Shown here piece after piece: positions 16,972 to 27,661 of a stretch of 64,000 nucleotides of DNA (its first letter is position 1; each line of letters opens with the position of its first letter). The notes under the pieces were generated by a model that had not been told where the DNA came from, made no database searches, and was given only the letters and a program-made list of their open reading frames with translations. Origin of the DNA: Erysipelatoclostridium sp. An173 (GTDB lineage Bacteria; Bacillota_I; Bacilli_A; Erysipelotrichales; Coprobacillaceae); NCBI RefSeq assembly GCF_002160495.1, contig NZ_NFKR01000001.1:62001-126000 (forward strand), in the 5' to 3' direction. Made by a program: the position numbers and the translations under genes.

Positions 16972-18122
16972 TAATCTTCTCCTATCTCTTTTAAAACAAA
17001 ATTTCTAGCCCAGCTATCAACCTCAACTAACTGTTCTAATGTAGGATCACTAATTACCTGATGTGCTTTTAAAGCTTTTTCAACAAGTTCTTCAATTTGT
17101 AAAAACTCAATTTTGTTATTTCTAAATAATTCGTTAGCCATTTCATTAGCACCATTTAAAACACATGGCATGCTCCCGCCTGTTCTTCCAGCCTTGTAAG
17201 CTAGCGCTAAAGCTTTAAAACGATCTAAGTCTGGCTTTTTAAAAGTCAATGAAGCTATTTTAGCTAAATCTAAACTTTCCCCATTAACCAAAACATCACG
17301 ATCAGGGTATGTCAAAGCGTATTGAATTGGTAAACGCATATCAGGATTACCTAGTTGTCCAATTACTGAAGTATCAACAAATTCTACCATTGAATGAATA
17401 ATACTTTCAGGATGAATTAAAACATCAATTTGATCATATGATACATCAAATAACCATTTAGCTTCAATAACCTCTAAACCTTTATTGAATAACGTAGCAC
17501 TATCAATTGTAATTTTCGCTCCCATTGACCAATTAGGATGGTTTAATGCTTCTTCAACAGTAACACCAATTAATTCATCACGTGATTTATCACGGAAACT
17601 GCCACCACTAGCCGTTAAAATTATTCTTTTTATCTGTTGGTGCTTTTCACCATTTAAAGATTGAAAAATTGCTGAATGTTCGCTATCTACTGGTAATAAA
17701 CGAACATTGTTTTCTTTAACCAGTTTAGTAATTATATGCCCAGCAACTACTAATGTTTCCTTATTTGCAAGAGCAATATCTTTTTTTGCTTTAATTGCTT
17801 CAATAGTTGGCACTAGTCCAGCAAAACCAACAATTGCATTTAAAACAATATCAATTTGTGGTAAAGTTGCTATTTTTATCAGACCTTCTTGACCATAAGT
17901 TACTTTTAAATCAGGATATTTTTCTTGTAAATATTGAGCATCCTTTTTTTGAACAACGCAAACATACTCAACATCGATCATTTCAAGAATTTCTTCTACC
18001 TGTTTAATATTATAGCCTGCGGACATAGCAACAATTTTAAATTTATCTAAGTGATTTTTTACTACATCAACAGTTTGCATTCCTATTGATCCCGTAACTC
18101 CTAAAACTGTAATATTTTTCAT
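16971..18122 (-). CDS. dxr: 1-deoxy-D-xylulose 5-phosphate reductoisomerase
   Basis: Second step of the MEP isoprenoid pathway, making 2-C-methylerythritol 4-phosphate with NADPH. The NADPH loop GVTGSIGMQT begins at residue 8; ANKETLVVAG and PVDSEHSAIFQ are family motifs, and the metal-binding LHIPE-type region reads VLIHPESIIHSMVEF. Length 383 is standard. It follows cdsA by 1 nt in the conserved uppS-cdsA-dxr-rseP order, which links isoprenoid precursor supply to undecaprenyl synthesis. Confidence 0.97.
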   Translation of the reverse strand: MKNITVLGVTGSIGMQTVDVVKNHLDKFKIVAMSAGYNIKQVEEILEMIDVEYVCVVQKKDAQYLQEKYPDLKVTYGQEGLIKIATLPQIDIVLNAIVGFAGLVPTIEAIKAKKDIALANKETLVVAGHIITKLVKENNVRLLPVDSEHSAIFQSLNGEKHQQIKRIILTASGGSFRDKSRDELIGVTVEEALNHPNWSMGAKITIDSATLFNKGLEVIEAKWLFDVSYDQIDVLIHPESIIHSMVEFVDTSVIGQLGNPDMRLPIQYALTYPDRDVLVNGESLDLAKIASLTFKKPDLDRFKALALAYKAGRTGGSMPCVLNGANEMANELFRNNKIEFLQIEELVEKALKAHQVISDPTLEQLVEVDSWARNFVLKEIGED

Positions 18123-18123
18123 T

Positions 18124-18906
18124 TTATAACCTCACCATAACTAAAAAGAAACTAAAAACCACACAATTAAATACTATACTATCAATACGATCTAAAATTC
18201 CACCATGTCCTGGTAATAAATTAGAATAATCTTTTACTCCAAAATGACGCTTAACAGCACTAAAAACTAAGTCACCAATTTGTCCTGTAATCGTTAAAAC
18301 AAAGAATGCTGGAATTAAAATCATATTACTATCTAGATAACCTAAATAACTTGCATATCCTACAGATAATAAGGTACCCAAAACAATGCCACCAATTGAT
18401 CCTTCAATAGTTTTTTTAGGTGAAAGTCGTGGTATTAATTTATGTTTACCAAAAAGCACTCCCGTGAAATAAGCTCCTGTATCACTACCATACGTTGCAA
18501 GAGCTAATAAAATAACATATTGAAAACCATATTGATTACGAATTACTAACATTGCATGTAAGCCAGCTGCAATTAATACTCCCATAGTAAAAATATAACC
18601 AGTTCTTTCAATTGTTAATGTTTCATCAAATATAGTAGCTGCAAATAAAGCAACCATAAACACTAAAATTCCATACGATGCAATAAATAAATCATTTAAA
18701 TCAAAAATAAATCCATATAAGAAAAACAATAAAACAATTACATATAAATATATTTTTATCCGTGGTCGAGTACAAATATGTAACATTTCATATACTGATA
18801 AAGCTAAAACAACTCCTATTAAAGCTTTAAAATAATATCCTCCTAAAACCACACAAGGAATTGCGATAATCATTAAAACTATCGCAGTAATAATTCTCTG
18901 CTTCAT
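18124..18906 (-). CDS. cdsA: Phosphatidate cytidylyltransferase
   Basis: Makes CDP-diacylglycerol from phosphatidic acid and CTP for phospholipid synthesis. A 260-residue polytopic membrane protein with about seven to eight hydrophobic segments. The C-terminal signature PGHGGILDRIDSIVFN and the internal RLSPKKTIEGSIGG are diagnostic. Its start overlaps the uppS stop by one base. Confidence 0.96.
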   Translation of the reverse strand: MKQRIITAIVLMIIAIPCVVLGGYYFKALIGVVLALSVYEMLHICTRPRIKIYLYVIVLLFFLYGFIFDLNDLFIASYGILVFMVALFAATIFDETLTIERTGYIFTMGVLIAAGLHAMLVIRNQYGFQYVILLALATYGSDTGAYFTGVLFGKHKLIPRLSPKKTIEGSIGGIVLGTLLSVGYASYLGYLDSNMILIPAFFVLTITGQIGDLVFSAVKRHFGVKDYSNLLPGHGGILDRIDSIVFNCVVFSFFLVMVRL

Positions 18907-19658
18907 TATTTTAAACCTCCAAAACGGCGATCTCGATTTTGATATAACCAGATTGCTTTTTTCAATTCTTCTTCATTAAAATCAGGCCAATAAACATCAG
19001 TAAATACAAATTCAGCATAAGCTAATTGCCATAGTAAAAAATTAGACAATCTTTGCTCTCCACTTGTTCTGACCATTAAATCAACATCTGGTAAATCCTT
19101 AGTCATTAATTCATGATTAAAGATATTTTCATCAATATTATCAATTGATAATTCATCATTTTTTACCTTCTGTGCTATTTTTTTAGCTGCCCATACAATT
19201 TCATCTCTACCACCATAAATAAACGCAAAACACAAAATAAGGCCAGTATTATGACTTGTTTTTTCAATCGCCTTATTAATAATATCTTGGGTTTCTTGAG
19301 GGGCCATTTCTAAATGACCGATAGTAGTAATTTTGACATTGTTTTCCATCAATTCTTTCATATAAGACTCGAAAAAATCTTTTGGTAATTTAAATATATA
19401 TTGCACTTCCTGATTAGGACGAGCAAAATTTTCAGTCGAAAAAGCATAGACAGTCATTGCTTTAACTCCTAATTTATTGCAGCTTAATGCAATATCTCTA
19501 ATTGTTTTAGTTCCCTCATGATGACCATAAGTACGAGGCATCTTTCTTTGCTTAGCCCAGCGCCCATTTCCATCCATGATAAAAGCAATGTGTCCAGGAA
19601 TATTATTCATATCAAGATCTTGATAATTTATTTCATTATTCTTCTTTTTAAAAAACAT
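18906..19658 (-). CDS. uppS: Isoprenyl transferase (undecaprenyl diphosphate synthase)
   Basis: Builds the C55 lipid carrier for peptidoglycan. Catalytic Asp29 lies in AFIMDGNGRWA (25-35), followed by GHHEGTKTI, and the C-terminal substrate motif RTSGEQRLSNFLLWQLAYAE is intact. Length of 250 is normal. First gene of the uppS-cdsA-dxr-rseP operon, preceded by an extended -10 promoter and the ribosome binding site AGGAGG. Confidence 0.96.
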   Translation of the reverse strand: MFFKKKNNEINYQDLDMNNIPGHIAFIMDGNGRWAKQRKMPRTYGHHEGTKTIRDIALSCNKLGVKAMTVYAFSTENFARPNQEVQYIFKLPKDFFESYMKELMENNVKITTIGHLEMAPQETQDIINKAIEKTSHNTGLILCFAFIYGGRDEIVWAAKKIAQKVKNDELSIDNIDENIFNHELMTKDLPDVDLMVRTSGEQRLSNFLLWQLAYAEFVFTDVYWPDFNEEELKKAIWLYQNRDRRFGGLK

Positions 19659-19687
19659 CTACTAATCCTCCTGTATGACTCGTCGAG

Positions 19688-19693
19688 ATTATA
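19688..19693 (-). promoter_or_regulatory. Extended -10 promoter of uppS
   Basis: Minus strand TTTGTGGTATAAT, an extended -10 (TATAAT 19693-19688). Predicted start about 25 nt upstream of the uppS ATG. Same 13-nt stretch as at nagA. The rest of the 19659-19848 gap holds only the frr terminator. Confidence 0.6.
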
Positions 19694-19816
19694 CCACAAA
19701 ATGCGGGTAAAAAAAAGTCTAAGCTAAATCATGAATACAACCAAACAATCTTATATAATTGATTTTAAACTATATTATTATAAAAATTTAAAATACAAAC
19801 AATACCAAAAACAAAA

Positions 19817-19838
19817 TAAAAAGGACGCTAAGCGTCCT
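19817..19838 (-). terminator. Terminator of pyrH-frr
   Basis: Inverted repeat with arms 19822-19829 and 19831-19838 (GC-rich core) followed on the minus strand by TTTTTATTTTG. It lies 10 nt past the frr stop. Confidence 0.85.
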
Positions 19839-19848
19839 AATTTATTTA

Positions 19849-20394
19849 TTATACAGTCATAATATCTTTTTCTTTGTTTTTAGCAATTTCATCAATTTCT
19901 TTAACAAATTTATCAGTTAATTTTTGAACTCTTTCTTGACCATCTTTTACTTCATCTTCACGAGCATCAGTCTTTTTTATTTCATCATTAGCATCACGAC
20001 GAATGTTACGAATAGATACTTTTGCATGTTCTGCAAATTTCCATACATTTTTAGCAAACTCACGACGTCTTTCTTCTGTTAATGCTGGCACCATAATTCT
20101 AATTAATTCACCATCATTTTGTGGTGTTAATCCTAATCCAGCTTCATAAATAGCATGTTCAATATCTTTAATACTAGATCTATCATAAGGTTTGATTACT
20201 AATTGACGACCTTCAACAACAGAAATACCAGCAATTTGATTAACTGGTGTTGGTGAACCATAATAATCTACCATAACACGATCTAACATATTAGGGTTAG
20301 CACGTCCAGTTCTAATTGTTGATAAATCACGTTGAAAAGCTTCAATTGCTTTTTTCATTCTTTCACTTGCATCTTCTAAGATTAAATCTATCAT
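19849..20394 (-). CDS. frr: Ribosome recycling factor
   Basis: Splits post-termination ribosomes together with EF-G. The product is 181 residues with the typical ERMKKAIEAFQRDLSTIRTGRANP start and the C-terminal DEIKKTDAREDEVKDGQERVQ helix. The start is placed at ATG 20394 (MIDLIL), 1 nt after the pyrH stop and preceded by AGGAGG. The longer frame to 20490 lies inside pyrH and is not real. Confidence 0.96.
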   Translation of the reverse strand: MIDLILEDASERMKKAIEAFQRDLSTIRTGRANPNMLDRVMVDYYGSPTPVNQIAGISVVEGRQLVIKPYDRSSIKDIEHAIYEAGLGLTPQNDGELIRIMVPALTEERRREFAKNVWKFAEHAKVSIRNIRRDANDEIKKTDAREDEVKDGQERVQKLTDKFVKEIDEIAKNKEKDIMTV

Positions 20395-20395
20395 T

Positions 20396-21112
20396 TTATT
20401 TTCCTCCTGAAATTGTTGTTCCAATAACTTCGCCATTACATGCTTTAGCGATATTACCTTCTTCTTGCATATTAAATACACATAAATCAATATTATTATC
20501 TTTACATAATGTAATTGCTGTTTGATCCATAATCTTTAAATCTTTTTGTAATACATCAAAATAAGAAATTGAATCAAAACGTTTTGCATTAGGATCAACT
20601 TTAGGATCAGCTGAATATACACCATCAACACCATTTTTAGCCATTAAAATTACATCAGCATTGATTTCGGCTGCTCTTAAAGCTGCAGTTGTATCTGTTG
20701 TAAAAAATGGGCTTCCAGTTCCCGCACCAAAAATTACAATTCGTCCTTTTTCCAAATGACGGATAGCACGGCGGCGAATATAAGGTTCTGCAACTTGACG
20801 CATTTCAATTGCTGATAATAATCTTGTTGGAACTCCAATTGTTTCTAATGCATTTTGAACCGCTAAACCATTCATTACTGTTGCAAGCATTCCCATATAA
20901 TCTGCACTAGAGCGGTCCATTCCCATATCGGCACCAGTTTTACCACGCCATAGGTTACCACCACCACAAACAATTGCGATTTCAACACCTAGTTCTTTAG
21001 CATCTTTAATTTGACGAGCAATGTCAGCTACAGTATGTGCATTAATACCTGTTTTATCATCTCCTGCTAAAGCTTCTCCACTTAATTTCAATAATACCCG
21101 ATTATACTTCAT
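20396..21112 (-). CDS. pyrH: UMP kinase
   Basis: Phosphorylates UMP to UDP; hexameric enzyme of the amino acid kinase family. [11 protein letters not shown] at the N-terminus, GGGNLWRGK at about residue 50, and [18 protein letters not shown] for nucleotide binding. Length 238 is normal. It is transcribed with frr from the promoter at 21.2 kb. Confidence 0.97.
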   Translation of the reverse strand: MKYNRVLLKLSGEALAGDDKTGINAHTVADIARQIKDAKELGVEIAIVCGGGNLWRGKTGADMGMDRSSADYMGMLATVMNGLAVQNALETIGVPTRLLSAIEMRQVAEPYIRRRAIRHLEKGRIVIFGAGTGSPFFTTDTTAALRAAEINADVILMAKNGVDGVYSADPKVDPNAKRFDSISYFDVLQKDLKIMDQTAITLCKDNNIDLCVFNMQEEGNIAKACNGEVIGTTISGGK

Positions 21113-21198
21113 ATTAGTCTCCTTGTTTTAAATTTATAAAAAGATTCATGCCCAATGAACATCTCATTATAATTTTATAATGATTCTTTTCTTAAAAA

Positions 21199-21227
21199 AA
21201 TTTATCACATTTTCTAATAATAGTCAA
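21199..21227 (-). promoter_or_regulatory. Promoter of pyrH-frr
   Basis: TTGACT (21227-21222) and TAAATT (21204-21199) on the minus strand with exactly 17 nt between. The leader of about 80 nt contains a small AT-rich hairpin (stem CATTATA/TATAATG near 21165-21182); no known riboswitch was recognised in it. Confidence 0.65.
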
Positions 21228-21243
21228 GGTAGGCTTAAGTCAT

Positions 21244-21268
21244 AAAAAAACACCATCTAATGATGGCG
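21244..21268 (-). terminator. Terminator of tsf
   Basis: A 7-bp stem with one G-U pair (21251-21257 with 21262-21268, 4-nt loop) followed on the minus strand by seven T. Confidence 0.85.
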
Positions 21269-21279
21269 TTTTAGACTTT

Positions 21280-22167
21280 TTAAGCTTTCATTTGAGCAGC
21301 AACTTCTTCAGCGAAGTTTTCTTCTCTTTTTTGCATTCCTTCACCAACTTGGAATCTTACCATTTCAAGAACTTTACCTTCTCCTAAGTATTTACCTACA
21401 GTTTCATCAGGATTTTTAATAAATTCTTGATCAACTAAACACATTTCTTTTAAGTTTTTGTTTAATCTTCCTTGTACCATTTTTTCAACGATATTTTCTG
21501 GTTTAGGTTTAGCAGCTTGTTCATTTTCAGCTAAAGCTTGTGCTTTTAATACAGATAATTCATGATCTAAAACTTCTTGAGGAATAGCTGTTCTATCAAT
21601 ATATGTTGGATTTGAAGCAGCGACATGCATAGCTACATCACGAGCTTTTTCAGCTGTTGTATTAGCAACTTTTACAACTGAAGTCATTTTTCCACCCATG
21701 TGTGAATATGCACCGAATTCTTCATCAGCATTTTTAGTTAATACTTGGAATCTTCTTAAGCTAATTTTTTCTCCGATTTTTCCACTAGCTTCTGCAATTA
21801 CAGTAGCTAAATCTTTTCCTTCAACATTAACTGCTAATGCAGCTTCTAAATCAGCAGGTTGATTATCAACAACAGCTTTTGCAATTGTGTTTACTAAAGC
21901 TTGGAATTCAGCGTTTTTAGCTACGAAATCTGTTTCAGAGTTTACTTCGACGATAGCAGCTACATCACCTTCTACAACAAATGCAGTTAATCCTTCAGCA
22001 GCAATACGATCTGCTTTTTTAGCAGCTTTAGCAATACCTTTTTCTCTTAGCCAGTCAAATGATTTTTCGATGTCACCATCACAAGCTTCAAGAGCTTTTT
22101 TACAATCCATCATTCCAGCACCAGTTTTTTCACGTAATTCTTTTACTAAACTTGCAGTAATTTTCAT
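21280..22167 (-). CDS. tsf: Translation elongation factor Ts
   Basis: Nucleotide exchange factor for EF-Tu. The N-terminal UBA-like domain begins [20 protein letters not shown] and the EF-Tu contact motif TDFVAKN is at residues 79-85. Length 295 is standard. It follows rpsB after 66 nt that include a terminator-like hairpin, so its level may be set below that of rpsB by partial termination. Confidence 0.97.
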   Translation of the reverse strand: MKITASLVKELREKTGAGMMDCKKALEACDGDIEKSFDWLREKGIAKAAKKADRIAAEGLTAFVVEGDVAAIVEVNSETDFVAKNAEFQALVNTIAKAVVDNQPADLEAALAVNVEGKDLATVIAEASGKIGEKISLRRFQVLTKNADEEFGAYSHMGGKMTSVVKVANTTAEKARDVAMHVAASNPTYIDRTAIPQEVLDHELSVLKAQALAENEQAAKPKPENIVEKMVQGRLNKNLKEMCLVDQEFIKNPDETVGKYLGEGKVLEMVRFQVGEGMQKREENFAEEVAAQMKA

Positions 22168-22198
22168 TTCTTTTCTCCTCTTTATGTATTTTTTATTT

Positions 22199-22224
22199 AA
22201 AAAAGGGAAAGACTAGCTTTCCCT
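22199..22224 (-). terminator. Terminator-like hairpin between rpsB and tsf
   Basis: An 8-bp stem (22204-22211 with 22217-22224, 5-nt loop) followed by six T on the minus strand. Because tsf has no obvious separate promoter, this is more likely a partial terminator than an absolute one. Confidence 0.75.
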
Positions 22225-22233
22225 ATATTTTAA

Positions 22234-23097
22234 TTATTCTTGAGTTCCAGCTGTTTCTTCTTTATTAGTTGTTTTTGGAGCGTTATTTCTCTTAGGATTA
22301 GGTTTTCCACCTTTATTTCTAGGAGTTCTTCTTTGATTATTTTCAACAGAAGTAATAGCATCATTCATAGATACTTCTTTATCATCTTCATCTTTAACAT
22401 ATGCAACAGTTAAAGGTTCATTTTTAGCTTCACAAATTGCATCAGCCATTGCAGCAACAATTAATTTTACTGCTCTGATTGCATCATCATTAGCTGGGAT
22501 AACATAATCTACTTCATCAGGATCACAGTTTGTATCAACGATACCAAATACTGGAATACCTAAAATTCTAGCTTCAGCTACTGCGTTGTGTTCAGCTTTT
22601 GGATCAACAACAAAGATAGCGTTTGGTAATCTTCTCATTTCTTTGATTCCACCTAAGTTCTTTTCTAACTTAGCAGCTTCTTTTTTAAGTAAGATTACTT
22701 CTTTTTTAGGTAATAAATCGAAAGTACCATCTGCTTCCATTTTTTCTAATTCAACTAATCTTCTAATTCTTTTTTGGATAGTTTTGAAGTTTGTTAAAGT
22801 ACCACCTAACCAACGAGCGTTAACATAGTAGCTTCCAGAACGGATTGCTTCTTCTTTAACTGCTTCTTGAGCTTGTTTTTTAGTACCAACAAATAAAACT
22901 TTTCCACCTTTAGCAACGATTTCGTTCATTGCTTTGTAAGCTTCATCGATTTTTTTAGATGTTTTTTGTAAATCGATAATATAAATTCCATTTCTTGATG
23001 TAAAAATGTATGGAGCCATTTTAGGATTCCATCTTTTTGTTTGATGTCCGAAATGAACACCTACTTCTAATAATTTTTTCATTGAAATTACTGACAT
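22234..23097 (-). CDS. rpsB: 30S ribosomal protein S2 with C-terminal extension
   Basis: Core of S2 from the start [19 protein letters not shown] through [14 protein letters not shown] and the conserved [13 protein letters not shown]. The body ends near residue 235. About 50 further residues form a basic, Asn/Thr/Pro-rich tail (for example [16 protein letters not shown]) that most S2 proteins lack. Own promoter, 108-nt leader and two Shine-Dalgarno-like sequences upstream. Confidence 0.97.
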   Translation of the reverse strand: MSVISMKKLLEVGVHFGHQTKRWNPKMAPYIFTSRNGIYIIDLQKTSKKIDEAYKAMNEIVAKGGKVLFVGTKKQAQEAVKEEAIRSGSYYVNARWLGGTLTNFKTIQKRIRRLVELEKMEADGTFDLLPKKEVILLKKEAAKLEKNLGGIKEMRRLPNAIFVVDPKAEHNAVAEARILGIPVFGIVDTNCDPDEVDYVIPANDDAIRAVKLIVAAMADAICEAKNEPLTVAYVKDEDDKEVSMNDAITSVENNQRRTPRNKGGKPNPKRNNAPKTTNKEETAGTQE

Positions 23098-23141
23098 GTA
23101 ACTTCGTCCTCCTTTTTGTTTTTTCCTCCATTATTTCGAAC

Positions 23142-23169
23142 ATTTATCACCTTTTGGCACTAGATAAAT
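23142..23169 (-). ncRNA. Candidate structured leader of rpsB mRNA
   Basis: In the 5' untranslated region a hairpin with arms 23142-23148 and 23163-23169 (7 bp) encloses a small CC-AAAA-GG stem. S2 genes are often autoregulated through their leader, so this may be the S2 binding site. I cannot assign it to a known family. Confidence 0.35.
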
Positions 23170-23204
23170 GAATCCATAATGTGTGTATTTTTCATACGTG
23201 TGAT

Positions 23205-23233
23205 ATTTTAACATAAAAATTTAGATGATACAA
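23205..23233 (-). promoter_or_regulatory. Promoter of rpsB
   Basis: TTGTAT (23233-23228) and TAAAAT (23210-23205) on the minus strand, 17-nt spacer, preceded by TG for a partly extended -10. Confidence 0.65.
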
Positions 23234-23260
23234 GCATATTTTTACTAAAATTTATCGCAT

Positions 23261-24169
23261 TTATTCAATATTTCTAGGATGAGTTTCTTGGTATACTTGT
23301 TTTAGATGTTCCTTTGATATATGCGTATAAATTTGCGTTGTAGATAAATTTTCATGCCCTAACAATTCTTGAACCGTTCTAATATCCGCCCCAGCATTTA
23401 ATAAATGGGTTGCAAAAGAATGACGGATCGTATGAGGATGAATTTTTTTTGTGGGATCATATTGTTTCATCAATCGATCAACAATGTTTTCTACCCCACG
23501 ATTAGTTAAGGGATTGCCAAATTTATTTACAAATACAAAATTATGTCCCTCATTTTTAGCCATTAGGTTCACTCTTGCTTCACTTAGATACTTAATTAAC
23601 CAATCTCGCGTATACTCATTAAAAGGAACATAGCGATCTTTGCCACCTTTTCCATGGATCAACAATAACATTTGACCTAAATCAAGATTAGATAATTGTA
23701 AATTAACAACCTCAAAGCATCTTAATCCTGAAGCATACATCAGCTCTAACATTGCTTTATTCCTAATTCCTAAATCATTTTTAGTATCGATACTATCTAA
23801 AAATCCCATCATTTCTTCTACAAACAGAAAATCAGGATTTCTTTTAGCTGTTTTTTGTGATTCAATTAATAAAAACGGATTATCATCAACTAATTCTTCT
23901 TTTAGTAAATAATTATAAAAACTTCTTAGGGCACTTAATTTATGATTTATAGAAGATTTAGCTAAATTTTTATCATATAATTTTGTTAAATAACCCCGTA
24001 AAAGTTGATAACTAACTTCTTGATAACTATCTATTAACTCTGATTTTAAATAGTTTTTAAAATGCTCGATTTCTCGATGATATGACTCGATTGTCTTATC
24101 AGAATAATGTCGTTGATATTGTAAAAAATCTAAAAACTGGCTAGCATATCTATCCAAGTCCGTTTTCAT
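23261..24169 (-). CDS. xerC: Tyrosine recombinase XerC (CodV-like)
   Basis: Resolves chromosome dimers at dif with a partner recombinase. N-terminal SAM-like core-binding domain (1-90) and catalytic domain with Arg150 (ASGLR), His246-x-x-Arg249 (HPHTIRH), His272 (LLGHENLS) and the nucleophile Tyr281. The start is ATG 24169 (MKTDLDR), inside the end of trmFO with GGAGAAG before it; 302 residues then match the family. The topA-trmFO-xerC order is the Bacillus one, but hslV, hslU and codY do not follow. Confidence 0.9.
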   Translation of the reverse strand: MKTDLDRYASQFLDFLQYQRHYSDKTIESYHREIEHFKNYLKSELIDSYQEVSYQLLRGYLTKLYDKNLAKSSINHKLSALRSFYNYLLKEELVDDNPFLLIESQKTAKRNPDFLFVEEMMGFLDSIDTKNDLGIRNKAMLELMYASGLRCFEVVNLQLSNLDLGQMLLLIHGKGGKDRYVPFNEYTRDWLIKYLSEARVNLMAKNEGHNFVFVNKFGNPLTNRGVENIVDRLMKQYDPTKKIHPHTIRHSFATHLLNAGADIRTVQELLGHENLSTTQIYTHISKEHLKQVYQETHPRNIE

Positions 24170-25454
24170 CAATAAACTTCTCCATCGTTGCAATCGCCCT
24201 ATTAGCATAGGCTTCTTTTCTTTGCTTTTTCTTAACCTTTGTTTCAAGTTCTGGTAAGATTCCAAAATTAGCTTTCATTGGCTGGAAATCTTCTTCGCTT
24301 GCATTAGTAATATAATTTACTAGCGCTCCCATAACTGTTTCTTGCGGAAATTTCAAAGGATTTTTACCTTCTAACAATCTAGCCATATTTATTCCAGCTA
24401 CCATTCCACTTTGAGCCGATTCAACATATCCCTCTACTCCGGTAATTTGTCCAGCCATAAAAACTTCCATTGATTCTTTTAATTGATATGTATTTAATAA
24501 ATGTCGTGGTGAACAAATATAACTATTACGATGCATTACACCATAGCGAACAAACTGGGCATTTTCTAAACCAGGGATCATTTGAATAATTCTTTTTTGC
24601 TCTGGCCAAGTTAAATGAGTTTGGAAACCAACGATATTATACAAACTTGCTTGAACATTATCTTGACGAAGTTGAACAACTGCATAAGGTCTTTTTCCAT
24701 CTGGGGTATTTAATCCGACTGGTTTCATTGGTCCAAATAAAAGTGTTTGTTTACCGCGACGAGCCATTTCTTCAAAAGGCATACACCCTTCAAAAAATTT
24801 TTCTTCAAATTCTTTAGGTTTAACAACCTGAGCATTGATTAAATTATCATAAAAAGCATTAAATTGTTCCTCATTCATTGGACAATTAATATATTCATTA
24901 TCCCCTTTATCATATCGCGATTTATAATAAGCAATATCAAAATTAATACTTTCTTTAGTTATGATCGGTGCTGCGGCATCAAAAAAATAAAAGTATTCTT
25001 CACCAAGTTTTTCTTTTATCGCTAAAGCTAAAGCATCACTTGTCAAAGGACCAGAAGCAATAATAGTTGGACCCTCAGGAATAGATTTAACTTCCTCATG
25101 AATCACCTCAATTAATGGATGATTTGAAATATATTCAGTAATTGCTTTAGAAAAATTCTCACGATCAACCGCCAACGCACCACCAGCTGGAACCTGATGC
25201 TCTCTAGCATATTTAATAACAATACTATCAAGCATTTCCATTTCCTTTTTTAAAACACCAACAGCATTATTTAATCCATCAGCGCGAAGCGAATTAGAGC
25301 AAACTAATTCTGCAAAATTCCCGCTATGATGAGCAGGAGTCATTTGATTAGGTCGCATTTCATACAAACGAACCTGATATCCTCTTTTTACTAACTGATG
25401 ACAAGCCTCTACACCTGCAAGACCTGCTCCAATTACATTTACAACTTTTTCCAT
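24150..25454 (-). CDS. trmFO: Methylenetetrahydrofolate-tRNA-(uracil-5-)-methyltransferase
   Basis: Folate- and FAD-dependent enzyme that makes m5U54 in tRNA of many Gram-positives. N-terminal FAD motif [15 protein letters not shown]; internal signatures [25 protein letters not shown] and GRIGxxN-type region [17 protein letters not shown]. Length 434 is typical. It lies 59 nt after topA and overlaps xerC by 20 nt. Confidence 0.96.
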   Translation of the reverse strand: MEKVVNVIGAGLAGVEACHQLVKRGYQVRLYEMRPNQMTPAHHSGNFAELVCSNSLRADGLNNAVGVLKKEMEMLDSIVIKYAREHQVPAGGALAVDRENFSKAITEYISNHPLIEVIHEEVKSIPEGPTIIASGPLTSDALALAIKEKLGEEYFYFFDAAAPIITKESINFDIAYYKSRYDKGDNEYINCPMNEEQFNAFYDNLINAQVVKPKEFEEKFFEGCMPFEEMARRGKQTLLFGPMKPVGLNTPDGKRPYAVVQLRQDNVQASLYNIVGFQTHLTWPEQKRIIQMIPGLENAQFVRYGVMHRNSYICSPRHLLNTYQLKESMEVFMAGQITGVEGYVESAQSGMVAGINMARLLEGKNPLKFPQETVMGALVNYITNASEEDFQPMKANFGILPELETKVKKKQRKEAYANRAIATMEKFIDENGLG

Positions 25455-25491
25455 TCTATCACCTTTATTTATTCTATCATTTCTTAAACGA

Positions 25492-25515
25492 AAACAAAAG
25501 CAGAACCGAAGTTCT
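25492..25515 (-). terminator. Hairpin with UUCG tetraloop at the end of topA
   Basis: A short stem AGAAC/GTTCT closed by a C(UUCG)G tetraloop on the minus strand (25502-25515), followed by TTTTGTTTT. The topA stop codon overlaps the stem. Since trmFO follows closely, termination here may be only partial. Confidence 0.65.
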
Positions 25516-27586
25516 ACTTTATAATCGTCTTACACTTAGGATAATTTGAACATGCTTTAAATTCACCCCAGCGTCCTTGTTTAATTACAACTGGTGAACC
25601 ACAGTTAGGACATACTTCATCTGTCATAACCGGTTCTTTCTTCTTGGAATTTTTGATATATTTACAATCTGGATAATTTGAACATGCTTCAAATCTACCA
25701 AAACGGCCATTTTTAAAAACCATCTTACCACCACATTTTGGACATGTTTCTCCAGTATATTCTAATTTAACTGGATCTTTCTTTATATATTTACATTCCG
25801 GATAGTTTTCACAAGCCACAAATGTACCATAACGTCCTTTACGCTCTACTAGATCATGACCACACTCTGGACATTTTTCACCAGTTTTCTTAGGAGCAAT
25901 GACTTCCATTTTATCATATGCTTCATCCAATAATGGCTGGAATTTATCTAAGAAAGTTCTTAGGGCGTGAGCGTATTCATCATTTCCTTCTGCAATATCA
26001 TCTAGCTCGTGTTCCATTTTAGCAGTATATTCAACATTGATAATATCATTAAAATACTGTGTCAAACGATCACTTGTTAAGATTCCTGTTTCAGTTGGTT
26101 TAAATGCTTTATCAACCAATTCAACATATCCACGAGTTTGAATAGTATCTATGATCAAAGCATAAGTACTAGGACGTCCAATTCCTAATTCTTCCATTTC
26201 TCTAATCAATCTTGCTTCACTATATCTTGCAGGTGGTTTAGTAAAATGTTGTGTCTTTTCAACTTTTTTACTTTCCAGCATTTCTTTTTCATTTAGTTCT
26301 GGCAAAATTTCATTTGTTTGTTTTTCATAATCTCCATATACTCGAAGATATCCATCAAATTTGATTACTGAACCATTTGTCTTGAATTCATAACCATTAT
26401 TTAATAACGTAACCGAAGTAGCATCAAATTTAGCTGGAGCCATTAATGATGCCATAGCTCGCGCATAAATAAGTGCATATAATTTATATTCTTCTGGTTT
26501 TAAATATTTTTTTACACTTTCTGGTGTTCTAAGAGCACTTGTAGGTCTAATACCTTCGTGGGCATCTTGAACATTTTCTTTTTTCTTACTAACTTTAACT
26601 TTTCCAACATACTCTTTTCCGTACTTTTCACTAATATACTCTTGAGCCGAACTTACAAACACATCTGATAATCGTGTTGAATCAGTTCTCATGTAAGTAA
26701 TCAACCCGACTGTTTCGTCTTCTAGGGCAACCCCTTCATATAATTTTTGAGCAATTGACATAGTTCTTCTTGCTTTAAAACCTAATTTTGAAGAAGCTTC
26801 CTGTTGTAAAGTTGAAGTAATAAATGGTGGTTTTGATTCTCTTTTTTTAGTTGTCTTTTTAACATTAGCAACTTCGAATTCTTTATTTAATGATTCATAA
26901 ATCGCATTAGCTTCATCACCATTTTTAATTTCAATTTTTTTGTTATTGTATTTTGTTAATTCACCAGAAAATTCAATTTGATTTTTTTCAAACTCAGCTT
27001 TAATTTTCCAATATTCTTCAGGAACAAAAGCTTCAATTTCCCGTTCTCTTTCAACAATTAATCTAAGAGCAACCGATTGTACTCGCCCGGCACTTTTAGA
27101 CTTGATTTTCTTTTGTAATAATTTTGATAACTTAAAACCAATAATTCTATCTAATACCCGTCGTGTTTCTTGAGATTTAACTAAATTCTGATCAATTTTA
27201 CGAGGATGTTTTAAGGCATCTACAACAGCATCTTTAGTAACCTCATTAAAAACCACACGATTTTCTTTATCCATATCAACATTTAACACTTGTGCTAAAT
27301 GCCAAGAAATAGCTTCCCCTTCACGATCAGGGTCGGTAGCTAAATATACATCATCCGATTCTTTTACTAATTGTTTTAACTCTTTTACGACATCTTTTTT
27401 GTCTTTATTTATAACATATTTAGGTTCGAAATCATTTTCAATATCTACCCCTAAACCCTCTTTACCTGAAGTAGCCAAATCGCGTACATGACCTTTAGAT
27501 GAAGTAACAACATAATCACTTCCTAAATACTTTTCAATAGTTTTTGATTTAGACGGCGATTCGACAATGACTAATTTTTTACTCAT
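25514..27586 (-). CDS. topA: DNA topoisomerase I
   Basis: Relaxes negative supercoils. Toprim domain with [15 protein letters not shown] at the start and DPDREGEA at 85-92; active-site Tyr298 in [11 protein letters not shown]. Three C-terminal tetracysteine zinc modules start at about 572, 615 and 659, each of the form CPxCG...CxNYPxCK. Length 690 matches Bacillus TopA. Confidence 0.97.
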   Translation of the reverse strand: MSKKLVIVESPSKSKTIEKYLGSDYVVTSSKGHVRDLATSGKEGLGVDIENDFEPKYVINKDKKDVVKELKQLVKESDDVYLATDPDREGEAISWHLAQVLNVDMDKENRVVFNEVTKDAVVDALKHPRKIDQNLVKSQETRRVLDRIIGFKLSKLLQKKIKSKSAGRVQSVALRLIVEREREIEAFVPEEYWKIKAEFEKNQIEFSGELTKYNNKKIEIKNGDEANAIYESLNKEFEVANVKKTTKKRESKPPFITSTLQQEASSKLGFKARRTMSIAQKLYEGVALEDETVGLITYMRTDSTRLSDVFVSSAQEYISEKYGKEYVGKVKVSKKKENVQDAHEGIRPTSALRTPESVKKYLKPEEYKLYALIYARAMASLMAPAKFDATSVTLLNNGYEFKTNGSVIKFDGYLRVYGDYEKQTNEILPELNEKEMLESKKVEKTQHFTKPPARYSEARLIREMEELGIGRPSTYALIIDTIQTRGYVELVDKAFKPTETGILTSDRLTQYFNDIINVEYTAKMEHELDDIAEGNDEYAHALRTFLDKFQPLLDEAYDKMEVIAPKKTGEKCPECGHDLVERKGRYGTFVACENYPECKYIKKDPVKLEYTGETCPKCGGKMVFKNGRFGRFEACSNYPDCKYIKNSKKKEPVMTDEVCPNCGSPVVIKQGRWGEFKACSNYPKCKTIIK

Positions 27587-27612
27587 CTCATTACCTCCAC
27601 GTGATTAACTCA

Positions 27613-27641
27613 ATTATTATTTTTTTTTAAACATTTGTCAA
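27613..27641 (-). promoter_or_regulatory. Promoter of topA
   Basis: TTGACA (27641-27636) and AATAAT (27618-27613) on the minus strand, 17 nt apart, with an A9 tract inside the spacer. A rigid A-tract spacer could make this promoter sensitive to DNA supercoiling, which would suit topA; that is inference. Confidence 0.65.
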
Positions 27642-27661
27642 TAAAAATTTTTACAATTACC

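Noticed and set aside
20394-20490. Longer N-terminus of frr
   Set aside because: The extra residues lie in the end of pyrH and are unlike any ribosome recycling factor; a strong ribosome binding site precedes the internal ATG.
23261-24169. Phage or integron integrase marking a mobile element
   Set aside because: The topA-trmFO-xerC order and protein length match the chromosomal dimer-resolution recombinase; no att-like repeats or cargo genes are nearby.
24169-24265. 32-residue N-terminal extension of XerC
   Set aside because: It is encoded by the other frame of trmFO and the internal start MKTDLDR fits both the family and a ribosome binding site.
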